Source: Prevotella sp. UBA6994 (GTDB lineage Bacteria > Bacteroidota > Bacteroidia > Bacteroidales > Bacteroidaceae). Taken from it: DNA of 20,258 bases. Position numbers and translations under genes: made by a program. The stretch lies in contig DJXW01000010.1 of NCBI GenBank assembly GCA_002449845.1, positions 27,043-47,300 on the forward strand, written 5' to 3'. Of this stretch, positions 7,197 to 15,067 are shown one piece after another. Below the pieces are notes generated by a model, which was not told the origin of the DNA, searched no databases, and was given only the letters and a program-made list of their open reading frames with translations. The first letter of the stretch is position 1. Each line of letters starts with the position of its first letter.

Positions 7197-7407
7197 ATTA
7201 AGAGAACAACTCAATTTCATTAGGTTAATAGTTTGATAGATTTTTAAGGTTAAAGATTATGTTATTAGACAATAGACTTACGTTTAAGATTGGTGAGGAT
7301 TCACTCACGTAAGTGATGGTATTTTTCATAGTTCAAGTCCTTGCCAATTTGCAATAACATAATTTTATGGAGGCCGGTGTCAGTGACTGATGACGGCCTC
7401 TTTTTTT
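7197..7407 (+). ncRNA. Structured small RNA, possibly 6S-like
   Basis: A promoter at 7160-7190 and a strong intrinsic terminator at 7370-7407 bracket about 210 nt with no credible ORF. A perfect 11-bp stem pairs 7256-7266 with 7353-7363. Inside it two exclusive folds are possible. In one, 7276-7283 (ACTTACGT) pairs with 7307-7314 (ACGTAAGT) beside GTGAG/CTCAC. In the other, ATTGGTGAGGA (7289-7299) pairs with TCCTTGCCAAT (7338-7348), leaving a large 5' bulge. A long closed stem with an internal bubble recalls 6S RNA and the Bacteroidales-1-type RNAs, but I cannot confirm the family by eye. A cis-regulatory leader is the alternative; the terminator lies 130 bp before the next gene. The 5' end is inferred from the promoter. 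Confidence 0.6.
7370..7407 (+). terminator. Strong rho-independent terminator
   Basis: GAGGCCG (7370-7376) pairs with CGGCCTC (7394-7400), followed by seven T (7401-7407). The loop itself contains TCAG-TGA-CTGA, which can extend the hairpin. It ends the RNA gene and insulates the downstream operon. Confidence 0.9.
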
Positions 7408-7502
7408 ATGAAAAACTCTAAACAGACCTTAAAAAAGAGGTCAATCATCCCTTTTTTATATAATAAAGCATTAAAAAAGTCTGCTATTTGAGGAATTCTA
7501 AT

Positions 7503-7510
7503 TAAATTTG
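7503..7510 (+). promoter_or_regulatory. -7 element for the outer-membrane biogenesis cluster
   Basis: TAAATTTG fits TAnnTTTG and lies 26 bp before the DUF6242 start codon. The only nearby TTTG (7487-7490) is 12 bp upstream, too close for a normal -33 box, so the promoter is supported by one element. Confidence 0.45.
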
Positions 7511-7536
7511 CACGTTAAAAATGAAATATAGGATTA

Positions 7537-8973
7537 ATGAAAAGTAATTTTTCTACTTTCGTCGTATTGCTTTTGAGTACGTTCATGCTCGCTTCTTGTT
7601 TGAAAAACAATACCGATGAGATAACATATTATGAGGATACGGCTATCACATCCTTTAGTGTAGGAACTCTAAAAAGATATGTACATACTACGACTAATGG
7701 AAAAGACAGCGTGCATCAGACAAAGATTAATTGTAGCACCTACAAATTCAACATTGACCAAAACTCTCGCGAGATTTTCAATCCCGACTCTTTGCCGTTG
7801 GGAGTGGATGGGTCTAAGGTTTTGGTGAACCTTACGACGTTGAATTCGGGCGTAGTGCTGATTAACTTGAAAACGAAAGACGGATTGAAAGATAGCTTGG
7901 TACGTTATTCAAGCACCGACTCCATTGATTTCACCAAGCCATTGGAGTTCCGCGTTTATAATAATGCTGGCAATGCTTATCGCTCCTATCAGGTTAAGAT
8001 TAACATTCACCAAGAGAACGGCACTCTTTTCAAATGGACCCAAGTGGCTGAAAACGACCAATTGGTGGCGTCGATGAAAGGGATGCGCTCGTTGTTCAGT
8101 TTTGGTAAGTTGTGGTTGATGGGAAGTGACGGTACGGGTTCACGTCTTTACGTGAGCGAACCCAAACAACCGTTGTCATGGAAACTGGTGACGGAAGACG
8201 TATATGCAGCCGATGCCTATAAGAACTTTGTGCTTTGCATGGGAACTCCCATGTTTATTTCCAATGGAACCATGTACCAGTTTACGAGTAATGGCGACGA
8301 ATACGATTGCCATACGAAAGAGATTTCTACCATAAGCACCCTGTTGGGCGGCAACGAAGACAATCTCTATGGTTACAATTCGAGTGGCAAGTTGGTGAGA
8401 TACGATGCCTTGACCGATTTCTGGAACGAGGAACTGATTGACGATAAGGAAGAGTGGCTGCCCACGGAGGATGTGAATATCATTTCCATTCCTTCTAAAG
8501 TAAACAGCTTGGTGAATAAGTTGGTGATGGTGGGTAATAGAAGTAAGAACACTTATCCTACCGACGTGGACGCCGTGGTTTGGAGCAAGGTTGAGGAAAA
8601 CGAGGAAAATTCCTTGTATTTGCCTTGGGCATTCTATTCCAAGAACCCAGCCATCAAGTATAATCTTCCACGATTCAGCAACTTGCAGGTTGTGAGATAT
8701 GGCACGAACATGCTTGCCTTTGGCGGAAATGTTGTCAATGGAACGGCAAAGGATATCTCTAAGTTCTACAAGAGCGAGGATGAGGGTATTACTTGGCAAA
8801 CCGATACTATCTACCAATTCCCGAAAGGATTCAGTTCTAACAGTTCTGTATTCACGATGACTTGCGATGCTGACAACTATATCTGGGTGTTGGCAGGAGA
8901 ATCAGGTCAGGTATGGAAAGGAAGGCTGAACGAGATGGGATGGAGAAAGGAACAAGGAGCTTTCGAAAAATAA
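7537..8973 (+). CDS. DUF6242-family lipoprotein
   Basis: This 478-residue predicted lipoprotein has a leader ending MLASC (Cys21). The sequence after it (residues about 28-155, starting ITYYEDTAITSFSVGTLKRY) and the overall length match the DUF6242 proteins that precede DUF6089, UppS and BamA in Bacteroides and Prevotella. The C-terminal half has repeated beta-propeller-like segments, including SEDEGITWQTDTIY near 420, reminiscent of BNR/sialidase-type Asp-box repeats. No catalytic site is evident. It is probably an outer-membrane-anchored structural or recognition protein. It is the first gene of the cluster, with a 6-bp gap to the next gene. Its function is unknown, and the envelope role is inferred from its neighbours. 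Confidence 0.8.
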   Translation: MKSNFSTFVVLLLSTFMLASCLKNNTDEITYYEDTAITSFSVGTLKRYVHTTTNGKDSVHQTKINCSTYKFNIDQNSREIFNPDSLPLGVDGSKVLVNLTTLNSGVVLINLKTKDGLKDSLVRYSSTDSIDFTKPLEFRVYNNAGNAYRSYQVKINIHQENGTLFKWTQVAENDQLVASMKGMRSLFSFGKLWLMGSDGTGSRLYVSEPKQPLSWKLVTEDVYAADAYKNFVLCMGTPMFISNGTMYQFTSNGDEYDCHTKEISTISTLLGGNEDNLYGYNSSGKLVRYDALTDFWNEELIDDKEEWLPTEDVNIISIPSKVNSLVNKLVMVGNRSKNTYPTDVDAVVWSKVEENEENSLYLPWAFYSKNPAIKYNLPRFSNLQVVRYGTNMLAFGGNVVNGTAKDISKFYKSEDEGITWQTDTIYQFPKGFSSNSSVFTMTCDADNYIWVLAGESGQVWKGRLNEMGWRKEQGAFEK

Positions 8974-8979
8974 TCTGCC

Positions 8980-9684
8980 ATGAGGAAGGGAGTTGCTTTG
9001 AATATGAGGAATGTCCTCGTCGTGATGCTGGTGATGCTTTCATCAGCTTCTCGTGCCCAAAGTGACCCTGAGTATTTGATGGAAGTGGGAGCAGGAGCCG
9101 GTATGGTGAATTATCTGGGCGACTTCAATGGCAACTTGACCAAGAATCTTCAGCCTGGTGCTTCACTGATGGTGCGCAGGTTGTTTAATCCCTATATGGG
9201 ACTCAAACTGAACGCTATGTACGGCACTCTCAAAGGTTCGTCGAAAGACGAGAAGACCTATTACCACGATTACGTTGAGAATGTATATTCGTTTAAGAAT
9301 ACTCTCATAGACGCATCGCTCACCTTTGAATATAATTTCTGGCCTTACGGCACAGGGCGAGACTATCGTGGAGCAAAACGGTTGACACCGTATATCTTTG
9401 TCGGATTGGGTGCAACGTTTGCCACCGGCAATGGTAAGAATGCGTTTACTGCCAACTTGCCCGTGGGTATAGGTGCCAAGTATAAGGTGGCAGACCGTTT
9501 GAACTTGGGATTGGAATGGGGTATTCATTTCTCATTGAGTGATGAGCTCGATAGTGTGAAAGACCCTTATTACGTAAAGAGCAGTGGCGCTTTCAAGAAT
9601 ACCGATTGCTATTCGGCATTGATGGTGTCGCTTACATATAGCTTTATGGCAAAATGCCGCACTTGTCATAATGAAGACGAGTGA
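8980..9684 (+). CDS. DUF6089-family outer-membrane beta-barrel protein
   Basis: This 234-residue protein has a signal peptide; the better-looking leader begins at Met9 (9004), ending SSASRAQ. The mature part has alternating beta-strand segments of a small 8-10-stranded barrel: EVGAGAGMVNYLGDFN near 30-45, YIFVGLGATFATGNG near 145-159, LPVGIGAKYKV, LNLGLEWGIHF and a final aromatic strand MVSLTYSFM. Unusually, the C-terminus ends in a short polar tail with two Cys (CRTCHNEDE) instead of an aromatic residue. Its place between the DUF6242 lipoprotein and uppS matches the conserved Bacteroidales cluster, where members are annotated as porin-family or DUF6089. Its 3' end lies just before, or overlaps, the uppS start. 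The start may be 9004 instead of 8980. Confidence 0.8.
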   Translation: MRKGVALNMRNVLVVMLVMLSSASRAQSDPEYLMEVGAGAGMVNYLGDFNGNLTKNLQPGASLMVRRLFNPYMGLKLNAMYGTLKGSSKDEKTYYHDYVENVYSFKNTLIDASLTFEYNFWPYGTGRDYRGAKRLTPYIFVGLGATFATGNGKNAFTANLPVGIGAKYKVADRLNLGLEWGIHFSLSDELDSVKDPYYVKSSGAFKNTDCYSALMVSLTYSFMAKCRTCHNEDE

Positions 9685-9691
9685 ACGATTA

Positions 9692-10450
9692 ATGAAAACA
9701 GACAATATGGAAGAATTAGATATGTCACGAATACCTCAGCACATTGCCATCATCATGGATGGGAATGGACGTTGGGCTGCCGAACGTGGGAAACCTCGTA
9801 GCTATGGACATCAGGCTGGAGTGGACGCAGTGAGAAGGATTACCTCAGAGTGTACCCGACTTGGTGTTAAGTTTCTTACGCTTTACACTTTCTCTACAGA
9901 GAACTGGAGTCGCCCTGCCGATGAGGTGGCGGCACTGATGGGATTGGTACTGACATCGTTGGAAGACGAAATCTTCATGAAAAACAACGTGAGGTTTCGC
10001 GTGATAGGCGACATGAGCCGCATCCCTGAAAACGTGAGAAAGAAACTGCGTGAAACAGAAGAGCATACCGCAAACAACGACACCATGACCATGGTGGTTG
10101 CCCTCAGCTATTCCAGCAGATGGGAAATCGTCAAGGCGATGCAGGATATCATGCAGAAACACGATGAGGGCGTACAGGGATATGAAGACGCAAAGATGAT
10201 AGACGAGGAAATGATCAACCAACACCTCACTACTAACTTCATGCCTGATCCCGATTTGCTCATTCGTACCGGCGGCGAGTTGCGCATCAGCAATTACCTG
10301 TTGTGGCAGATTGCTTATTCGGAATTATATTTTTGTGACACCTATTGGCCGGCTTTCATGGAGGAAGACTTGCATAAGGCTATCGCCAGTTTCCAAGGTC
10401 GCCAGCGCAGGTATGGTAAGACTGAGGCTCAGGTAGAACAAGGAGAATAA
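9692..10450 (+). CDS. uppS: Isoprenyl transferase (undecaprenyl diphosphate synthase)
   Basis: A cis-prenyltransferase that builds undecaprenyl diphosphate from farnesyl diphosphate and isopentenyl diphosphate, the lipid carrier for peptidoglycan and surface polysaccharides. From the chosen start (252 residues), the motifs are HIAIIMDGNGRWA (17-29, catalytic Asp23), RSYGHQAG, TLYTFSTENWSRP near 63-75, and near 191 RTGGELRISNYLLWQ with the metal/diphosphate-binding Arg and Ser, then AYSELYF. These are the defining family motifs and the length is normal. Possible starts are 9671 (overlapping the previous gene by 14 bp), 9692, 9707 and 9722. I prefer 9692 because it follows the previous stop by 7 bp. 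It forms an operon with bamA 24 bp downstream. Confidence 0.95.
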   Translation: MKTDNMEELDMSRIPQHIAIIMDGNGRWAAERGKPRSYGHQAGVDAVRRITSECTRLGVKFLTLYTFSTENWSRPADEVAALMGLVLTSLEDEIFMKNNVRFRVIGDMSRIPENVRKKLRETEEHTANNDTMTMVVALSYSSRWEIVKAMQDIMQKHDEGVQGYEDAKMIDEEMINQHLTTNFMPDPDLLIRTGGELRISNYLLWQIAYSELYFCDTYWPAFMEEDLHKAIASFQGRQRRYGKTEAQVEQGE

Positions 10451-10474
10451 CAGAAAAAGAGAAAAATCGTTGTG

Positions 10475-13093
10475 ATGAACTATATAAATAAGGTGTTGGT
10501 CATCTTGGTGGCATTGATGCTCCACGTGAATGCTCAGGCTCAAGATGTCATTTTGAATCCAGATATCTCGTATGCGGGCTCGCCTCGTACTTGCATACTT
10601 GGCGGAATCAATGTTTCTGGTGTTGACGGATACGAGGATTACATGCTCACGGGCATTTCGGGATTGACGGTAGGACAGGAGATAGAAGTGCCAGGTTCTG
10701 CCATTACCGATGCGGTGAAGCGTTATTGGAGACATGGACTGTTTTCTGACGTGAAAATCTCTGCCGACTCGCTGGTGGGTAATAAGATTTATTTGCACGT
10801 AACGTTGGCAACTCGCCCAAGGGTGTCGTCTATCAATTATATCGGCTTGAAGAAATCTGAGCGCGAAGACATGGAACAGAAGTTGGGTATCATCAAGGGA
10901 ATGAGCTTACATCCCAACGTTATCGACCGTGCCAAGATTCTTGCCAAGAAGTATTTTGATGACAAGGGCTTTAAGAATGCCGACATCGAAATCTTGCAAC
11001 GTGAAGACGTGACGCAGAAAAACCACATGATTCTTGACGTGATTATCGACAAGAAGCAGAAGATGAAGGTGAGAAAAATCATCATCGATGGTAATAACCA
11101 ACTGAAGAATAGTCAAATCAAAGGCGGACTCTTGAAGAAAGGTGCCTTTGCGAAGATTCACGAGGCAGGAAAACTTTCCTCTTTCCTGAAATCCAAGAAG
11201 TTTACTCCGGAAAGATGGAAGAAAGACAAGCAAAACCTGATAGAGAAATATAACGAATATGGTTTTCGCGATGCTCACATCGTGAAAGACAGCGTGTGGA
11301 ACGTTGACGACAAGCACGTGAATATTTACCTGAAGGTAGAAGAAGGGCAGAAATACTATATCCGTAATATCCGTTGGGTGGGTAATACGGTTTATCCTAC
11401 CAGTTACCTCAGTAGTGTTCTCGGAATGGAGAAGGGCGACGTGTACAATCAAAAGTTGCTGAACAAACGACTCACGGAGGACGATGATGCCGTGGGTAAC
11501 AACTATTGGAACAATGGATACCTGTTCTACAACCTTGATCCTGCGGAAGTAAACATCGTGGGCGACTCCATTGACCTTGAGATGCGTATTCAGGAAGGCT
11601 CGCAGGCTCATATCAGCAGGGTTCGTATCAATGGTAACGACCGTTTGTACGAGAACGTGGTGCGTCGTGAATTGCGTACCAAGCCTGGCGATTTGTTCTC
11701 GAAAGATGCCTTGCAACGCTCTGTTCGTGAGTTGGCTTCTATGGGACACTTCGACCCGGAGAAGATTGACCCGAAGGTGTTGCCTAATTACGAAGACGGA
11801 ACCACGGTAGATATCAATTACAACCTAGAGCAAAAGTCGAACGACCAGATAGAGTTCTCTCTCGGATGGGGACAGACGGGTGTTATCGGACGTATCGGTT
11901 TGAAGTTGAATAACTTCTCTATGGCTAACCTCTTCAATAAGAACAAGGAGCATCGTGGCATCATGCCTATCGGTGACGGTGAGGTTCTGTCTATCGGTGC
12001 ACAAACCAACGGTACGTATTACCAATCGTATAACGCCAGCTACTCTACCAGTTGGTTTGGCGGCAAGCGTCCTATCCAGTTCAGTGTGAGTGCTTTCTAT
12101 TCAAAGCAGACCGACGTCTCAAGCAATTATTATAACAGTGGTTACCTGAACAACTACTATAACTACCTGTATGGTATGGGTAACAGCTTTTACAATAATG
12201 CCGAGAATTATTACGACCCAGACAAGTATGTACAATTGTTTGGTGCTTCTCTTGGCTGGGGTAAGCGTTTGCGTTGGCCTGACGATTATTTCTTCCTGCA
12301 AATGCAATTGTCATATACCCGATATATGCTGAAAAACTGGGCGTACTTCTTGATGCGCAACGGTAATTCAAACAACCTGAACATCAGCATTGCCTTGAAC
12401 CGCTCGTCCACAGACAACCAGTTGTTCCCACGTCGTGGTTCTGAGTTCTTGGCTTCCGTTACCCTTACGCCGCCATGGTCTTTGTGGGACGGAAAGGATT
12501 ACAAGAATCTTGCAACCAATAGTTCTTCTGCCACTTATTCAAAGGAGCAACAGGAGAAATACCGTTGGGTGGAATATCATAAGTGGAAGTTCAAGGCGCG
12601 TACCTTCTCTGCCCTTACGGGAGGCAACAAGTGTCTGGTGCTGATGACTCGTGTGGAATTGGGTATCTTGGGTTCTTACAATAAGTATAAGAAGTCGCCC
12701 TTTGAAACCTATTATATGGGTGGTGACGGTATGAGTGGTTACTCTACCAGCTATGCAGAAGAAACTATTGGCTTGCGTGGTTACGAGAATGGTTCGCTCA
12801 CACCGTATTACCAAGAGGGTTATGCTTACGACCGCTTCACATTGGAGCTGCGCTATCCGTTCTTGTTGGGCAACACCACCATCTATGGTCTGACATTCTT
12901 GGAGGCTGGTAACGCTTGGAACGAAACCAAGAACTTCAACCCGTTCGACATGAAACGCTCCGCCGGTATTGGTGTACGTATCTTCCTCCCAATGGTTGGA
13001 TTGATGGGTATCGACTGGGCATACGGTTTCGACAAGGTGTTTGGCGTAAGGGGTGGTTCACAGTTCCACTTCATTCTCGGTCAAGAGTTCTAA
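10475..13093 (+). CDS. bamA: Outer-membrane protein assembly factor BamA
   Basis: The central subunit of the BAM complex, which folds beta-barrel proteins into the outer membrane. The 872-residue product has a signal peptide (about 1-23, ending NAQAQ). About 25-440 holds consecutive POTRA domains, visible in repeats such as RYWRHGLFSDVKI, IEKYNEYGFRDAHIV and VRELASMGHFDPEKI. About 445-872 is a 16-strand-type barrel. Near 765, IGLRGYENG corresponds to the VRGF loop-6 motif. The protein ends with a beta-signal-like GSQFHFILGQEF and a C-terminal Phe. The barrel has a Tyr/Asn-rich stretch near 550-575 (YYNSGYLNNYYNYLYG), probably a surface loop. The ATG at 10475 is preferred over the GTG at 10472. 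Three Skp-like genes follow, as is usual in this phylum. Confidence 0.95.
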   Translation: MNYINKVLVILVALMLHVNAQAQDVILNPDISYAGSPRTCILGGINVSGVDGYEDYMLTGISGLTVGQEIEVPGSAITDAVKRYWRHGLFSDVKISADSLVGNKIYLHVTLATRPRVSSINYIGLKKSEREDMEQKLGIIKGMSLHPNVIDRAKILAKKYFDDKGFKNADIEILQREDVTQKNHMILDVIIDKKQKMKVRKIIIDGNNQLKNSQIKGGLLKKGAFAKIHEAGKLSSFLKSKKFTPERWKKDKQNLIEKYNEYGFRDAHIVKDSVWNVDDKHVNIYLKVEEGQKYYIRNIRWVGNTVYPTSYLSSVLGMEKGDVYNQKLLNKRLTEDDDAVGNNYWNNGYLFYNLDPAEVNIVGDSIDLEMRIQEGSQAHISRVRINGNDRLYENVVRRELRTKPGDLFSKDALQRSVRELASMGHFDPEKIDPKVLPNYEDGTTVDINYNLEQKSNDQIEFSLGWGQTGVIGRIGLKLNNFSMANLFNKNKEHRGIMPIGDGEVLSIGAQTNGTYYQSYNASYSTSWFGGKRPIQFSVSAFYSKQTDVSSNYYNSGYLNNYYNYLYGMGNSFYNNAENYYDPDKYVQLFGASLGWGKRLRWPDDYFFLQMQLSYTRYMLKNWAYFLMRNGNSNNLNISIALNRSSTDNQLFPRRGSEFLASVTLTPPWSLWDGKDYKNLATNSSSATYSKEQQEKYRWVEYHKWKFKARTFSALTGGNKCLVLMTRVELGILGSYNKYKKSPFETYYMGGDGMSGYSTSYAEETIGLRGYENGSLTPYYQEGYAYDRFTLELRYPFLLGNTTIYGLTFLEAGNAWNETKNFNPFDMKRSAGIGVRIFLPMVGLMGIDWAYGFDKVFGVRGGSQFHFILGQEF

Positions 13094-13185
13094 TCATTTG
13101 AGAATAAACATTAAAAATCGTAAATATACGAGGTGTGACTTGAAACTTTTATAATATGACATTCGTCTCATAAAAAACATAACCT

Positions 13186-13701
13186 ATGAAGAAGTTGATG
13201 ATGACTTGCATTTTTGCCGTAATAGCATTGACGGCGAGTGCGCAGAAGTTTGCTTTGCTTGACATGGAGTACATCCTGAAGAATATTCCTGCTTACGAGC
13301 GTGCGAATGAACAACTCAATCAAGTGAGCAAGAAATGGCAAGCTGAGGTAGATGCACTTAACACCGAAGCTGGAACGATGTATAAAAACTATCAGAACGA
13401 GGTGGTTTTTCTCTCTCAAGAACAAAAGAAGGCGAAACAAGAGGCTATCATGAAGAAAGAGAAGGAAGCCAGCGACCTGAAGAAGAAGTATTTCGGTCCT
13501 GAAGGCGAGCTATTCAAGAAGCGTGAGAGCTTGATGAGTCCCATCCAGGAGGAAATCTACAATGCGGTGAAAGAAGTGTCTGAACTGCGTGGCTATAGTC
13601 TTGTGCTCGACCGTGCCAATCAGTCGGCTGGTATCATCTTCGGTTCTCCTTCCATTGACATCAGCAATGAGGTGTTGCAAAAGTTGGGATATTCTAATTA
13701 A
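13186..13701 (+). CDS. OmpH/Skp-family periplasmic chaperone 1
   Basis: This 171-residue protein has a signal peptide (MKKLMMTCIFAVIALTASAQ). The OmpH/Skp pattern is clear: a short beta strand KFALLDMEYILKNIPAY (21-37), a long charged coiled coil rich in Lys, Glu and Gln (about 38-115), then EIYNAVKEVSELRGYSLVLD and a final strand. Skp trimers hold unfolded outer-membrane proteins in the periplasm and pass them to BAM, which fits its position 92 bp after bamA. The 92-bp gap is A/T-rich and may hold its own promoter, but I could not assign one. The length matches Skp. Confidence 0.9.
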   Translation: MKKLMMTCIFAVIALTASAQKFALLDMEYILKNIPAYERANEQLNQVSKKWQAEVDALNTEAGTMYKNYQNEVVFLSQEQKKAKQEAIMKKEKEASDLKKKYFGPEGELFKKRESLMSPIQEEIYNAVKEVSELRGYSLVLDRANQSAGIIFGSPSIDISNEVLQKLGYSN

Positions 13702-13779
13702 TGCCTATTATATATATAATAAGGTGTAATGCGAAAATATTCAAAATCAATAATAATTAATAAAATCAAAATCAAGAAA

Positions 13780-14277
13780 ATGAAAAAACTTATTTTAATG
13801 GTAATGCTTCTGGCTCCTATGACGTTGTTTGCCCAGAAGTTTGGTTGTGTAGATTACGATGCTGTAGCTCAAGACATTCCTGAGTATGCTAAGGCTCAAG
13901 GCGAATTACAGGCTCTCGCTAAGCAATACGACAACGAACTGCAATCTATGCGCGAGGAACTTGAACGTAAGGCTGGAGAATATGATAAGACAAAATCTAC
14001 CATGAATGCCACCAAGCAACAGGAAACTGAGCAGTCTCTGATGGAGATGCAACAGAAGATACAGCAGGCTTACCAAGACAACAGCCAAAAACTGCAACAG
14101 AAACAGCAAGAGCTGTTAGGTCCTATCCAGTCAAAGGTTGCCAAGGCTATCGAGAACGTTGGTAATAATGGCAAGTATGTATATATTGTCATGAAAAACT
14201 CTCTGCCCTTTATCAACGCCACTCTCTGCGATGACGTGACAGAGGCTTGCAAGAGCGAAGTTAGAAAATTGAAATAA
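13780..14277 (+). CDS. OmpH/Skp-family periplasmic chaperone 2
   Basis: This 165-residue protein has signal peptide MKKLILMVMLLAPMTLFAQ. The mature protein begins KFGCVDYDAVAQDIPEYAKA, followed by a long Gln/Glu/Lys-rich coiled coil (about 40-120, with MEMQQKIQQAYQDNSQKLQQ) and a C-terminal strand region. This is the Skp architecture and a paralogue of the preceding gene. The frame is open to an ATG at 13729, but those extra residues are A/T-run translation (NKIKIKK) and the signal peptide starts at 13780. The 78-bp gap before it contains the near-palindrome CCTATTATATATATAATAAGG split around 13703-13723. Confidence 0.9.
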   Translation: MKKLILMVMLLAPMTLFAQKFGCVDYDAVAQDIPEYAKAQGELQALAKQYDNELQSMREELERKAGEYDKTKSTMNATKQQETEQSLMEMQQKIQQAYQDNSQKLQQKQQELLGPIQSKVAKAIENVGNNGKYVYIVMKNSLPFINATLCDDVTEACKSEVRKLK

Positions 14278-14297
14278 TTTTTTTTGAGTGTAAGAAT

Positions 14298-14434
14298 GTT
14301 TAGTGTTTAGCGTTTAGTGTTTAGTGTGAAATAGTCTAATTTTCACTCAGCACTAAACACTCAACACTAAACATTTGTTCACTAAACACTAAACACTCAG
14401 CACTAAACATTTGTTCACTCAACACTCAACATTT
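14298..14434. repeat. Heptamer hairpin (GTTTAGT / ACTAAAC units)
   Basis: The left arm has four GTTTAGT/GTTTAGC units (14298-14325) and GTGAAA. The complementary right arm starts at 14341 with TTTCACTCAGC and continues as ACTAAAC/ACTCAAC units to 14372, closing a loop of about nine bases. Downstream the units repeat twice more, separated by ATTTGTTC (14373-14380 and 14409-14416). The spacer between the second and third Skp-like genes is therefore nearly all repeat. Related units occur at 20136-20175. Confidence 0.85.
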
Positions 14435-14449
14435 AAACCCACCAACAAC

Positions 14450-15067
14450 ATGAAATTCTTGTCCATATTCTTATCTCTCTTTGCCTCGGTAGCTTGGGCG
14501 CAGGAGGTTGATACGCTTCACGTTGCTGTACAAGACAGCGTTGCCCCTACTTTAGAGGAGGTAACCCCACCGTCAGAAAACGTGCAGAATACCCCTGAGG
14601 TGTCGAGCGAATTGGTGTTTGGTTATTTCAGTTATGATGAGGCTCTTCGTTTCATGCCTGAATATTCCATCGTAAAAACCAATTTAGATAACCTTTCCAA
14701 GCAGTTCAAGGATGAGGCTGACCGCTCCGAGGCTGAGTTCAACAAGAAGTATGAGGCTTTCCTTGATGAACAAAGAGATTTGGCTCCCTCTATCCTCAAG
14801 AAAAGACAGGCTGAGTTGCAAGACATGATGGAGAGAAACATTGCTTTCAAGGAAGAAGCGCAGCGCCTGATGGCTGAGGCTGAAAACGAGGGCTTTGCTC
14901 CCTTGCGCTCTAAATTGTCAATGGTGTTGAATAAGGTGGGTAAGGAACAGGGCTTGGCTTTCATCTTGAATACCGACCAAAACGCAGTGCCGTATATCAA
15001 TGAGTCTGTGGGGGTAGATATCAACATGCTTATCAAAAAAGAATTGCAAGGAGGAAGACGTAGATGA
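14450..15067 (+). CDS. OmpH/Skp-like protein 3 with an acidic N-terminal linker
   Basis: This 205-residue protein has signal peptide MKFLSIFLSLFASVAWAQ. It differs from its two upstream paralogues by a Pro/Glu/Val/Thr-rich segment of about 40 residues (19-58, including VAPTLEEVTPPSENVQNTPE) before the Skp-like core, which begins VFGYFSYDEALRFMPEYSIV. A coiled coil follows (about 80-155), then EQGLAFILNTDQNAVPYINE near 170-190 and a basic tail GGRRR. It probably acts as a periplasmic chaperone, and the linker may tether or space it. Its stop overlaps the murI start by 4 bp, so the two are likely translationally coupled. The start at 14450 is set by the signal peptide. The upstream frame is repeat. 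Confidence 0.85.
   Translation: MKFLSIFLSLFASVAWAQEVDTLHVAVQDSVAPTLEEVTPPSENVQNTPEVSSELVFGYFSYDEALRFMPEYSIVKTNLDNLSKQFKDEADRSEAEFNKKYEAFLDEQRDLAPSILKKRQAELQDMMERNIAFKEEAQRLMAEAENEGFAPLRSKLSMVLNKVGKEQGLAFILNTDQNAVPYINESVGVDINMLIKKELQGGRRR

Noticed and set aside
6826..7197. 124-residue N-terminal extension of the LRR/dockerin protein
   Set aside because: The signal peptide begins at 6825, directly behind a TAnnTTTG box. The extension crosses the divergent promoter region and an inverted repeat and has no export signal of its own.
14411..14449. Upstream TTG start for the third Skp-like gene
   Set aside because: The added residues come from the heptamer repeat and would bury the signal peptide.
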